A stretch of DNA of 64,000 bases, from assembly GCA_018389105.1 (NCBI GenBank), contig JACATO010000095.1, positions 1,733,501 to 1,797,500 of the forward strand, given 5' to 3'. Below are positions 49,960 to 62,100 of this stretch, one piece after another (positions within the stretch are counted from its first letter, which is position 1; each line of letters starts with the position of its first letter). The notes below the pieces were generated by a model. That model was not told where the DNA came from. It did not search any database and was given only the letters and a program-made list of their open reading frames with translations. Both the position numbers and the translations under genes were made by a program. Source of the DNA: Nautilus pompilius (taxonomy: Eukaryota > Mollusca > Cephalopoda > Nautilida > Nautilidae).

Positions 49960-50267
49960 GTGGCACAATGCTTCAGTGGTACATTGCTGGATTGTTAAGA
50001 TCAAGGGCTAGATAGAGTTCACATCCATGTTGTGACTGGCCTGGTTTGACATACTTTCTTGGTATGGCTTCTTCTTCTGTTTATACCAGCGAGCTGTGTG
50101 GGTTTCCTTCCACAACTTAAAAAAAATCCAGAGTTGTGGTTACTTCTATGGTAGATTTGTTGCTAACCATTATACCCTATTTCTTTCTCTTTGCTTTGTT
50201 TAAGAAAATGAAACCAGTAGATTTCCACTGGTGCACGGATGCTTTTTGTGCCAACATTGGCAGGGAG
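49960..50267 (+). repeat. tRNA-derived SINE with target duplication
   Basis: The flanks are GTTTAAAATTAG (49948-49959) and GTTTAAAAATTAG (50268-50280), a duplication differing by one A. The head carries an A-box-like TGGCACAATGC (from 49961) and a B-box-like GAGTTCACATCC (50015-50026). A body of about 240 bp follows with no poly(A) tail. Its body differs from that of the SINE at 8270, so it is a different family. Confidence 0.7.
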
Positions 50268-50280
50268 GTTTAAAAATTAG

Positions 50281-50858
50281 TAGTTTGGAATTAAACAGAA
50301 TTACAGATAATAATCTGTATTTATGTTAGAATTATGTGGGTTTTTTTTTTTTTTTAAATATACCCAATATTTCTGAAATAATTCAGTAAACAACTTAAGA
50401 AAACAGGAATCTTGGTTAGTATATCTTGCAGAAATCGGAATCTGTTGGGGAAGAATTTATAATGGAAAAAAGAAATAAAAATAATAATATAAATGTGTAT
50501 TTTAACCCTTAAAAGTCTTTAAAAATTAGTAAAAATACGGAATAATTGTTTCTCTCTTTAAAAGAAGCTAACACTGTAGGCTGCCACTGATTTAAGTGTC
50601 CACAGAGCCTCTGGTGATTTGTGAATTTTAATGTAAGATAATGTGGTCACAGAGTGGAATTATCCATAGATTTTTATGATGCTGATGTTAACCAAATGTG
50701 AAATAACCAATTTGTTTATTAATTATTTTTTTTTACAACAACTGTTGGGCTACCAGTCATGAACAAGTTTGTTTTAATATTTTTAATATTAATGAAGTAA
50801 TAAACAAGTCTTTTGAATGCAGTTTATTTACCAAACAATTTCAGCGTAACTTTTTTAG
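50281..50858. other. Short non-coding gap
   Basis: A+T-rich sequence between a SINE and a miniature transposon. I see nothing else in it. Confidence 0.6.
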
Positions 50859-50860
50859 TA

Positions 50861-51090
50861 CAATAAACACTTGATAATCTGGACTGATGGGGGGGGGGTA
50901 TCCAGACTGGTCAAATGTCTGCATTTTCCGAAAGGTTACTACATTACTTGTCTTATAACTACTTTGGTCCCCATTTTAAACATTTTATAATGTGCTTTTA
51001 GTGCTCATCCATGGATAAACAAAAACTGATGCCACAATGCCATGCGATCACTCCAGGCCGGACCTTGTCTGGATTAACCAGGGTTAACTG
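50861..51090. mobile_element. 230-bp miniature inverted-repeat element with CAG/TA-type ends
   Basis: The inverted right end CAGTTAACCCTGGTTAATCC aligns to the left end CAATAAACACTTGATAATCT. Over 24 bases, 17 match. TA lies on both sides (50859-50860, 51091-51092). There is no coding content. It includes a run of about nine G bases near 50889. Confidence 0.75.
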
Positions 51091-51092
51091 TA

Positions 51093-54000
51093 TTTTATTG
51101 AAATACACTCCCTTTTGATATATTTTTTGTTAATGTTGGTGTCCTGTTGCAGTTTATAAAGTGTTAATTGAGGATTGGGGGGGTCTTAAATGCTAGGAAA
51201 GTTTCTCAAGAACCCAACCTGAAATCAGTACAGTGGGCATCAGTTTCCATTGCAATGCATAAGAATATGGATTGAATTTATTTCTTAATGCTCTGTTTCT
51301 AATATAATTTTGTTAGCACTGCTAGCAATTATAAGGATAAACTGCACTAATATAAATTAGATTGGGTCTTATTGAACATTGCAAAGAATTCCATAGGAAA
51401 TATTCAAAATGATTGAGCAGCATTCTTTCGTTTTTACTTTAAAAATTATACAGAATGTAGATACAGTCTTCATATTGTTACATTTCATCTTGATTTATGG
51501 ATCTCGACATCTGTCCGCTAATTCCTACATTATTGAGTGAATTAGTCACAGTGTTATGCATTTTGATTAAATTGCCAAGAATTCTCTTAATTTTTTATTG
51601 GACTTATATAGCACCTTTTCTAGTAATCAGTGATGGAAATGAACTTGACTTTTACCTAATGTGGAATTTATGAGATTAATTACCTACATTTTTTAAAAAT
51701 AGTGCTAGTCATTTATTCTTTTATGGCATTTTAATGAAAGGATTACTGAGCAAACAAGTGTGCTTTCTATTCCTTCTGCTCTATGATTAAGTAAAGGAAA
51801 TGCTTTATAAAATAACTTGTTGAATCCAAAATATGAAACAATGATTTATTGTGATCTCTGTGAACTATCCTGATATATATCTATAAAAGGTACTATCATT
51901 GTACATGTGAGTGGGATTTTAACTCTTACTTTTTATTTGGGAACCACTTGTTTAAACTTTAAATATGCTATTATTTCAGAAACGGTTCTCATTTTTAAAT
52001 TCATGTCTAGAAATATATCCTAATAATAATTTATTACAAAAACAAAAAAACAATCTGGCATTATTAAGGAGAAAAATGTCTTGATTTATTTAATGTTTTA
52101 AAAAGTTGTGTTAAATTAGGTAATGTATATTTACAATTAAATATCTCTGGACAACAGGTATGCAAGTTGTTATTTATTTGCATTTTTATTAGAGATTTTC
52201 TTGATTAGCCAGGCTCTGAAAATATAAAATTAGAAAATTACTTTGTTTGAGAATATGTATTGTTCTGTCAGTATCTGCAGAATAGGTCTGCAAAAGTCAA
52301 GTAAACCCAAACATTTTAGCTTTAATGCAATGCATTGTTAGATATACAAGTAACTAAAAATTAGAAGGCTATTTATTTTTAATAATTAAATTACAATTTC
52401 ATTTTATGACAAATGAAAATAAATTTGTAGAAAGTTTGTTATATAAGCGATACATTATATTTTATTGATATTAATATAAAAATGGAAATTATTTATATGA
52501 TTCTCAGTAAGTAGAGGGGTTTGTTCAAGCATTCCCACCACATTATTAGTAGTAATAACTAAACAAATTAATTAGCCTATCTTTTTCCTACACCATCATT
52601 GGTTTTCCATCCTGAGATGCATCATTTTATATTGCCAGAATGATAATTTGCGGTAGGTGCTTTTAAATTTTGGATGGTGAAAATGGCCCTTACTGATTTC
52701 AACCTTTTATGTGTTAGCTATTTTTTCTTTTTTAAATATAGTTTTATATACTAAAACCACTCTTCTGCTGGAATTTTCTTTGTAGATTTAAAGTATTTTA
52801 AAGGTTCAAAATAATGTAAAATGAAAAAAAATAATAAAGTTTTGGTTTTAGAATTCTCCAGCTCTTGTACAATAAACAAGCTGAGACTTCCTTAATCTAT
52901 CTTGTGAACTCTCTTTCCTTTAACTTTCCATGTCCGTTCAGAGACTCTTCCATCTTTCCTTCTAATGTTGGCAGCTCACTGACTTTGCCATTTTAAGATA
53001 ACCTTTTCTTGAATGTCATCATTGGAAGAAGCAGCCAGCATATTTGTTGAGTGTAGGATATCACAGCTTTACACAAGTAATAAAACTTCCTGCCCCTCTG
53101 ACATTCTATACTGACTGCAGTAACCGCCATGTCATCTTCTTTGATTGGATACACTGCAGCAAAGATTAAACAAAGGAACAACTGCTATGTATTGAATTCC
53201 ACGCTCGCCCTCACAGGAAACAAGAAAGTAAGTCCAATTTCCATTAGATAATTGTCTGGTCTGAAACTAAACAGGTACTTAATTAGGTTGTAGCTGACCA
53301 AACAGCGGAAGATAATCAATAATCGAGAGATTTGTGGTGGTCATTGCTTGTTTAACCAGGCCAATCTCTATAACTTCCTATTATCCATGTCTTTACATTA
53401 GTATTACAAGTGATGTGTTTTCTACACCTGTATAGCCAATGGAGACTTACACTGGATGGTGCAAATAGTGTATACCAAATGAATATGCTATAGATTGACT
53501 TGTTCCTTTTACTGTTTTTGTAATTGTACTTTTAGTTTTTTATTTGAAGGGCTCTAAACAGTTTTCTGACTTATATGTTATAAAAATTACAACTCCTCCA
53601 AAATAATAGTACACTAACTGCCCTGAAAGATGGATATTTTAATATTTTTCAAGGGTATAAGTAGTTAGGCTCTGAAAGATCATAAGCTAGAACTATATAT
53701 TCAAGGGAATATTTGAACCAACTTGTTTTATATGTAACTTTGTACATCTGAGTTGGAAAAAAAGAATTCTCAATAGTGTACCATATGAGGAAGGTTAATT
53801 CTGTATGTACTTTTATTAAGATGTAGTATGTAATTAAGATAAAACCAGGGATAGGAGTTTCAGAAGTGCAGATTAGAGTATTTTACACTACAAATATCAA
53901 TCACTAGTTATATAATTAATCATCTATTATAAACAGAATGCAATGGCTTTTTAGCATTTCTTGATAACCTTATAACCAGTTACCCTGAAAAAAGAGATGC

Positions 54001-55129
54001 TTCACTAAGCTAGCATTTATCTTAATAGTGTTTAGCATACCTAGTTTTTGGAAATTTTGAAATAACTCAACTTTTGTGTTTTATCTGAAATTCTTAATTC
54101 CTGTTCTGATGCTATTTATTATTTTCTTCCATTGTTATGAAAAGTTCCAAAAGTATGGTTGTTTCCAGAGTTCATATAAAATACCATGTGAAGACAACTA
54201 TATAAATCTAGAAGCATGCTCAGCTGACCCCATTCACATCACCCATTTCAGCTGCCCTGTAATACATTATAATACACGCACATATGTGCGCACACGCATA
54301 CGTGCACACATACACAATATGACTGAAATGTCAGAGTCAGCAGTCTGAACAGAGTATTTAATGCTTTGCTCTGGCTTTGTAAGGTACTATTACATCTTGT
54401 CCAAGGCTGAGAAAGAATGTAAATGATTGCCATATATTTAAAAATAACCAATTACTTGACAATTTGGTTGAAATTTCATTATTTTCTTATGAATGCTGCT
54501 AAATGAAAGGCCAGATGGTAGTAATAAGGGGCAGAAAAAACATGATATCATAAATGGTTTTTAATTAAAACTTATAATTTTATTTTTAGATGTGTATCTG
54601 TGTATAATGTCTGGTTGAAAATGATCTAGTACATGTTAACTAATTAGTCTATCAGAAAGGTAAAAAAAAAAACAGATAGCTTGTGATCTGCATTCCATTT
54701 TGAAAGAGGTATTACTGTTGGGCAGAAAGCATGAACTCCATTTTAGCAGGAATGGTGAAGGATTTGTGTACACACATCCTTAACTCATTTGTTCCTTCTT
54801 CCAACATAAAGTTGCATCCTTGCTAATGCAAAGACACTCATAATAATTAGCCTGTTTATCCTTTTAATGTAGATGTAAAGCTTTGGTAGAAAATCTGAGG
54901 TTGTGGACTCTATTTTTTCTTCTACTGTATGAGCTGTTGAAGGTGGGGTAACCATTTGGGGAATATTTTAATGATATGGACTGGGTCCTGTTGTTGCTCT
55001 AAATGTCTCCTTTACATCCCATGATTAATATTTGTACATCATTGCAGACTAAATGCAAGTTGCATACTTCATATTTACCCAGAAGGTGATGGGCATTATC
55101 ATTTATTTTGTCCATATAGCCTGATTGGT
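51093..55129. other. Non-coding stretch with a compositionally mixed, possibly regulatory section
   Basis: Mostly A+T-rich. The section about 52900-53420 is balanced in composition, has no long reading frame and holds motifs resembling sites for TCF (CTTTGAT), SOX/FOX (TAAACAAAGG), ETS (CTTCCTG) and PBX/HOX (AATCAATAATC). Such motifs occur by chance, so the regulatory reading is a guess. Confidence 0.4.
54273..54316. repeat. 44-bp alternating purine-pyrimidine tract
   Basis: Every base from 54273 to 54316 alternates pyrimidine and purine, mixing CA, CG, TA and TG steps. It contains the perfect palindrome GCACATATGTGC (54278-54289). Confidence 0.85.
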
Positions 55130-55345
55130 GGAAATTAAGTGAGGTGGATTTCCAACATCTTCTTGACAACCACAATCATTGAACCCCAAACCTATTGAGA
55201 ATCTGACAGATAAGTTGAAATATGTGATTATAGCTCACACTTGACTTCCTTCAACTGTGCTAACTTGAAAAATGAGTGGACAAAATGAAGCATTTTGTTA
55301 GGAACTTCTGAAAATGCTATTTTCCATTAGATGATTGGTGGCCCA
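55130..55345 (+). pseudogene. Tc1-like transposase fragment
   Basis: One plus-strand frame with stops reads QSLNPKPIENLTDKLKYV (about 55170-55225), then LPSTVLT and downstream pieces. This resembles the Tc1 'PDLNPIENLW' block that carries the third catalytic acidic residue. Only the C-terminal third is recognisable. It differs from the relic at 16510. No ends were found. Confidence 0.45.
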
Positions 55346-57140
55346 CTAAACTATTAAGTAGAAGGTTTTACTTTTTTTGCCCCAAGCAGTGTACACTCTT
55401 CACCCATTCTCTTGCACTAATTATCACAATTGCTTTAATTGTCATTACAAGCTGATAGTGGTTTTCATACACTTATGAACTTTGTGGTATTTTGATTTTG
55501 TATGTAACACTGCCATGGAGGTCTGTACAAAATATTTTCAGGAAATATTGGTTTAGCAGAGACTGCTACTTTTTTTTCCTGTGGTTGTTTTGTTTTGGTA
55601 GTTTATTAAAGATATCATTTTATATATGCAAATTACCATATCATGGTCCAAGCACAGAAGTGCAGAATCAGCAATTGGTTAACTTAGGTTCCTAACCATG
55701 CAATAAAATGTATATTATACATATAATATAAAGATGTATCTATGGTTCAAAAGTTGGCTGAAAGCTTTAATATTTCAAGAATGTCACGATGCTTTTCCTT
55801 TTCTTTTCTTTTTTTTTTTAAGACGAAAAAAAAAATTTGAATAGGGTCAAGTCTTAGGAATGTTGACTGGCCATGAAATCAATTTTTTGTATGAATAAAT
55901 GATCCTTTACAGTTAGTACTGTCATTCTTGAATTTCTGAAAGTGCAGTTTTAATTTTACTGCCTTGTTATGCTTTTCATTTTTGAGCAGAACTGATAAAA
56001 TCAGATCTCAGTAGCAGTTCATGTTTGGATGCATTACTATTTTTAAAACAATAAAATAAAATAAGAAAAAAGACATAAAACCATAACTGAAGTACAGGCC
56101 GAATAGAGACTTGGCTTCATTGGCAGAGTTTTCTAATTGCTACTTTAGCATGCATCAGTAGTCTGTCATCAGGTGAGAGTCTTTATTTCAAGTATCAGCA
56201 ACTTGTTTGAAAATCATTTCCATACATCTTCAATGACTTCTTCACATCTAAAGTTCCTTAAATCATTTCATCTTAACCTACAAAGCCTCTGATCTAATTA
56301 GTAAAATCTACGCTATTAGAATTGTTGATTAAAATATGTCTGCACCTAAGGTGAATGTTAGCAGCTTTGTTCTGAGTATACCAGCAGAATTTGTGCCAGT
56401 AGTGAAATTTGTAGAGTAAAGTATACACACATTTATTGTGTAGGAAGACTTTAAAAGCTGCCTTCTGGTTTTACATTTTACCTTGAGATTAGCAAAGACT
56501 TCTTTTCTCTCTTTGTTAGATGATTTTAGCTTAGCTAATGTCAGTGTGGGGGAGAAAGCTTGTGATTGTACCTCAACAACACTGGACTCTTGTTGATGGT
56601 GTTGCTATTGAACTTTGGTTATTTATTACCATTTTGAAGAAATTTTCAGGTTTCTGATAATGGATTTTGAAGATCCAAAGTTTTTGACACCTGTAGCACA
56701 GATGCAGAATGATCTAATTTTGAAATCTTCAGCTCACTTAGCACATTTATAATCTGTCCTTTTTCACACCAACTTTTTTCATTTCACCCATAAATCATTG
56801 TTAAAAATGTTGGTGGTTTTGGCATTTGGAGAATTTGTGTATGGGAGTACTAAAAAATAAAATGATACTTGCACTCTTACATATTTTTAAAGAATATTTT
56901 TGCTTGATTAACTTTTATAATAAATTCATTAACAATGTTTATTGAAGAAGATAGTTTCCTTAAATTTCAATAAAGAAGTGAACGCAAATATTTTTCTGGA
57001 AAATTGTAACATTTAAATACATGGAATAAGAACCAGATCTGATTGGCCAGTGTTATTTAAATTATATTGTATAGCGTTGGCTAATATTGTAGCACGTCTC
57101 AATATTCAGCAAGTTGTTCTAGAAGCAGATTTACCCGACA

Positions 57141-57199
57141 GCTTTAAAAAATTTTTTCCCTCTATTGCAATGTGGGAATATCCCCACATTTTTTAAAGC
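57141..57199. repeat. Nested inverted repeat
   Basis: The inner arms AATGTGGG (57169-57176) and CCCACATT (57183-57190) surround a six-base loop. The outer arms GCTTTAAAAAAT (57141-57152) and ATTTTTTAAAGC (57188-57199) are also complementary and overlap the inner right arm by three bases, so the two pairings partly exclude each other. Confidence 0.75.
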
Positions 57200-59455
57200 C
57201 TAACAACTCCGATGGAATTCCTAATTTCATTTTCTTGGTGGATAATTGAAACTTTCCAGCCTGAAATTTAATTAAGCACCAAAAGGGTTAAGGGTTGTTT
57301 GTTTGCTTTTTTTTAGTGGTTTTTTAAAATAATATTTTCAATTTAAACAAATTTATTCTGAAAATATTTTTTGTTTGGTTTTATTTTTCAAAAAATGTAT
57401 TGCTTCTTGATAATAAAACTATTTCTTTGAGCCTGAGCTGTCATATAATTATTATCATTTGAAATAGCAGAGATGATGCTAAATTAGCATTGTGTTAACT
57501 GCAAATTTAACATCATTTTTGTGATGAATCTATTTGTACTGTTCCTGTACCTCTTTCTTGCGTGACCGTTGAAATGCAGAAAATTGCTGTTGTCAAACAT
57601 TTGTCATGGCACGTCATTGCAGCGCCCATGAGTTGACAGTGGCTGATTTGAGCCAAGCTATTATAATTTGCTGCTGAAAACATGGAATGTTAAGCGTGTT
57701 CATTTCAGTTTAGCAGCAAGTAAAACTAATTATAGGAACAGATCAGAGTTTCTCAATAGAAAATGAGCCGCCTGGTTATGTTAATGTAAATATTTTAAAA
57801 TAGACTTTTAAATGAAGTCACCAAACCTATCAGTTGAAATATTGGCAACAATGAGCAGTCTGCATCAGGCAAATTAATTCATTTTAGTGAAAAAATGTGT
57901 TCTGTTTTTCTGTCTTCCTTGCCTCCAGCAACTTCCTAGGAAAGTAATTTAAATATGTATATTCTCGGAAATTTTACAGATCTTGAGGGTAGGTTGGAAA
58001 TAATATTAATTTCTTGAGACTTTCTTGATATTTCATATTACTGGTATAATCTTTAAATGGAAATAAAACAAAAATAATGATAACATCATTTCGTTCTTAT
58101 TATGATGACTATTGTGCATTATTTAATCAACTTTCCAAATTTCAAAACAGACAACATTCTTTACCCTCAATATGTCAGATTTTCTACATTGAAAATCAAG
58201 AATTTTTCCAATTTTTTTGTCTGTGTAAATAACCTAGTTTTAATTATATCACCGGTTCATACTTGGTTACCCACCCAATCATGTTTTTTAAAAACCATTT
58301 CTTCTAAGAACTCTAAGTTTTCAAGCAATAGTAGCAGAGAAGTTGCATCACCATCACAATAATTATTACACTGTGCTCCATCAGAAGCCCACTCCTATTT
58401 TTTCCTAATGAATTTTTCTCTCTTTCCCTATAGAGTACTTGTTTTCTTTAGTGAATTATTATGATATATTGATAATTTTAATCTATTCTTTTGGTCAGTC
58501 CCTTAATCTTCAAAGGTTTTGTGTGGTTAAAAATCATATTTTCTGGAAGTGCTGTAGGTGGAATTTTATATGTGCTGAGCACAATTTCTGTCTTTTAATC
58601 TCTTTCAAACCTTTCATGACTAAACTAAATTTTGATATAGTGGAATCACACAAAGTAGAATACATTTGTACAGAAAGATGATGGCAGGGTGTCAATTACT
58701 ACTGTAGTGTTTGGCTTTGTTTATCATAAGATAAATGAATTCTGTTCTATACTTAAGTCATGTCATGATCTTGTAAAAATGGTAAAATTATTAACATGTG
58801 ATGGCTTAGAATATTTATATGAAGAAAAGAAAAATTGTTAAATGAAAAATGTGTGTCGGGGTTTGAAAGCTAATGCCAATTTTCAAATTAAGGTTTTTTT
58901 ATTAGTGATTTTTTGTACCTGTGTTTTTTTTTTTAGATATATATTGGGTTTAAAGTTTAATTCTTCTGAATTTTAATTATGGTTGGTCTTTCTTTTGCTT
59001 GATTATTATGTTTTTGTTCTTTGCACACAACTGCAGTAGAGGGTTATGGTCTTTGAGAGCTTCTCTCTATACTGATGTGACTCTAATGGATTTCACCAGC
59101 TGGCATCAAATTGGATGTAAATGTTTCAGATAATACAATTTGGTTGGTTCATGACTTGGAGGTAATGCTAACAGAAAATGTGGAGATCTTTCTGGTTTTG
59201 CCTGAAACAATACTGGAATAGTAATTTAGCTAAGCAATGAACTCTTAGTTGGCTTCTTTTTTCATGTATTTGAAAAAAACTGCACATTTTTATTCTTGTT
59301 TTTAACTTAATTATTTAAAAGATAATTTTATAAGTTTTGTTTCATTTTATGGCTTTTTAAAATTATTGATAAAATAAGAAATTCTGTCTAAAAAGCATGT
59401 TGTCTTTAAGTATGGCTCCATTTAATATTTAATTTTGTGAAGCAATGTAATAATT

Positions 59456-59473
59456 GAGAGAGAGAGAGAGAGA
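59456..59473. repeat. (GA)n microsatellite
   Basis: A pure GA run of about nine units. Confidence 0.9.
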
Positions 59474-61800
59474 AGGCAGGAAGGAGTGTGAAAGTATTTA
59501 CATTTACTGTACTGAAGATCAGGAATGGGTAGAGTAGCTTATGCTACAGGTGGATGAAGCCACATAAGACACTCCACCCCAGAGTCTCCCCCAGTGTATT
59601 CCAATGAGTGAATCTGTTAGGAATTGCAAGATAGGCCAGTTGGGAATGACAGGTACTACACAAACTCTCCAATGATTTCTGGTATTTTTGTCCAGCTAGA
59701 ATGTCAATACTCCTTCATCTCTCCCTGCCTCAACAGAACCAGTTCATACTTAATAGAACTTCCAAACAGAAGATCTTGATCCTTAAAAGTTGCAAATCTT
59801 AATAACAACTCACTAGAACATGGGAATTTAGTTGTCTGTTTTTTTTCCAAAGTTACATATATAACATATGACAAAGAAATATTCATAAATTTAAAATTTA
59901 TCCAGATAAAATTGTTTGCTTACAATTTGATAAACATACATGCATACATTTCATGGAAGGTAATCATGTTTGTTTGGTTCATGCATAATTATCTCTCTTT
60001 CCAGAACAGTCTTTATAGTTTTAATCCTACAATTTGTTTTTTAAAATTTTTTTCTATATTGAGTTATTGTCACTAGTTCTTATGTGCATGTTAACTACGT
60101 TCTTTTACTCTTATGATTAATTCACTTGTTTTTCTCATTTCCCAGTTTCCCAGAATTAATTAGAAGATTGTGGACTATCATTTTCTCTTTTTTGTCTTCA
60201 TTTTCTTTTCATGTGTATGACTATAACCTACTACCATCCAGTCAAATATTCTGGAATACAAGTATTTTTTCTCTGTTTTCACTGATAATCAGTGTATGTG
60301 CATGATTATTAATCTGATCTAACTCTGTCAAAGAATGTTATCATAATTTACTTTTCAGAAGCAGATTTTAGGGACTTTGTCTTGACATATTTAAGAAACC
60401 ATTAGCCATCAAAATATCTACCTTCCTTCTGGTGAAAAAAAAAAAATAATGTGAATGATTTGTCAGGTTTTGACGTTTCATGTCACAGCATGCAGGCCTC
60501 TTGTTCTCTATAAATCATATGATGCTGGTTAAAACTATTTCTTAATTCCGTTTCCATAATGATCACTTGTTAATCCCTTGGTATGGCTATTACTAGCTCT
60601 AGATCTCGCCCCATCAGATCCAATCAGTCCTATGATGTGACTTCACTGACAAAGATGTCAGATGCTGCTCGAAGTAATCTGGTACAGTAGGGATGGCATG
60701 CAAAGTAATACCAGAATCATCTACTTGTGACATATCCCATCCACATGAGAAGCTTTGGAGCAAATTCCAGATAATTCCCATTCTGCACCTACCTTCACAG
60801 TCATAAACTTCTATTATAAATGACCATCTCAGATTTTATTTTATAGTTGTAAGAATGAAGAAGTCTTTAATTAGTAGAAAAGAATTTTTGCACATTGCAT
60901 GGTTTCTGCATCAATTTCTCTAGATATGTGATATGAAGACAATAATATTAAGCTGTGAGAGTAAATTATATTGAACTTAGAATTCTACAAAACATCTGCT
61001 TATATTGTTTTATTAATTGTTGAATTAAAAAAAAGATTATTCTGCCAGTGGAATTTTGGGAAGAAAAGGAAAAATGTTTTGAGTTAGCTGATGTGTGTGT
61101 TTACTTTTCTATTTACTGTATTATATATTCATTTTATTTTAACAGAACAGAACAAATTTACTGACCACTGAACCCTAGGGAATTTTAGTTCTGGTATGCA
61201 AAAGGTCAATGGCCCATGAAAATATTTTGAATAGTTTAACCTAGTCTTTATTTTTGTTGAGTTCTGTTTTTCTTATTAAAGATAAGCTAACAATTAGAAG
61301 AAACAATGATTCTCTATGTTATCTTTCACTGTTAACTGTATTACATTTAATTTTTATAAATATTTTATTTGTTTAAAGTCAGGCACATTTCTGTTTATTG
61401 GTTCAAAGTTAACTCTTTTTTTGGTTGTGGTATCAGCCATGTGTCTGCACAGAGAAAGGGATTTCATTGATTATGGCTATGATTATTTTTTACTAAATGA
61501 GAAATAAAGTAATTTTGATTTTTCCCATAAACAAAATTGTTTGCATTAACATTTTAAACATATTGCTTTGATCATCCACTACTTTCTTAGAGTTTGCTGC
61601 CTTTAAAAAGTTGTAATTATTGTATGTTCAGGTGGCTGCTCATAGCTAAAATAAATTTTTTCTTTATGAAATCAAATTTACATTTAATGTTTAAACCAGG
61701 ATGCATTTTCAGACGAATTAGAATTATTTTGTACCAGTCCTGAAATTATTTAAAAAAAAAAATGAAAATAAAAAGAGATCTGTATTTCCAATTTTAACAA

Positions 61801-61829
61801 CAACAATAATAATAATAATAATAATATAA

Positions 61830-61862
<33 letters not shown>
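61801..61862. repeat. (AAT)n microsatellite
   Basis: About twenty AAT units with an ATATAAA interruption near 61825. Confidence 0.95.
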
Positions 61863-61863
<1 letters not shown>

Positions 61864-62020
61864 TATTTTTTAAAAATCTCTTTAATAATACATATTATTT
61901 ACAACATTAATTAAAAAATTAATATACGGAATGCTTTAAAATTGTAATGTATTGCCAACTATTATTCTTTAACTTTGGGCCTTTATAGTCTGGCAAGAGA
62001 GACTGTATATGTTAGATGTA

Positions 62021-62100
62021 GTGTTGGCACAGCAGGCTAAAGCACTTGTTAGAAATTTACATCAGAATCTTAATGGCTAACAGGTTACAACCTGTACAAA
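62021..62100 (+). repeat. tRNA-derived SINE-like head
   Basis: A-box-like TGGCACAGCAGG (62025-62036) and B-box-like GGTTACAACC (62083-62092) are about 47 bases apart. The B box lies in a near-palindrome ACAGGTTACAACCTGT (62080-62095). The body and duplication are unclear. Confidence 0.4.

Larger units (their letters stand above)
55346..61800. other. Non-coding stretch with hairpin and mixed-composition section
   Basis: No gene is seen. A nested inverted repeat lies at 57141-57199. The section about 57440-57770 is more balanced in composition and could be conserved non-coding DNA. An AG run is at 59456-59473. Confidence 0.5.
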
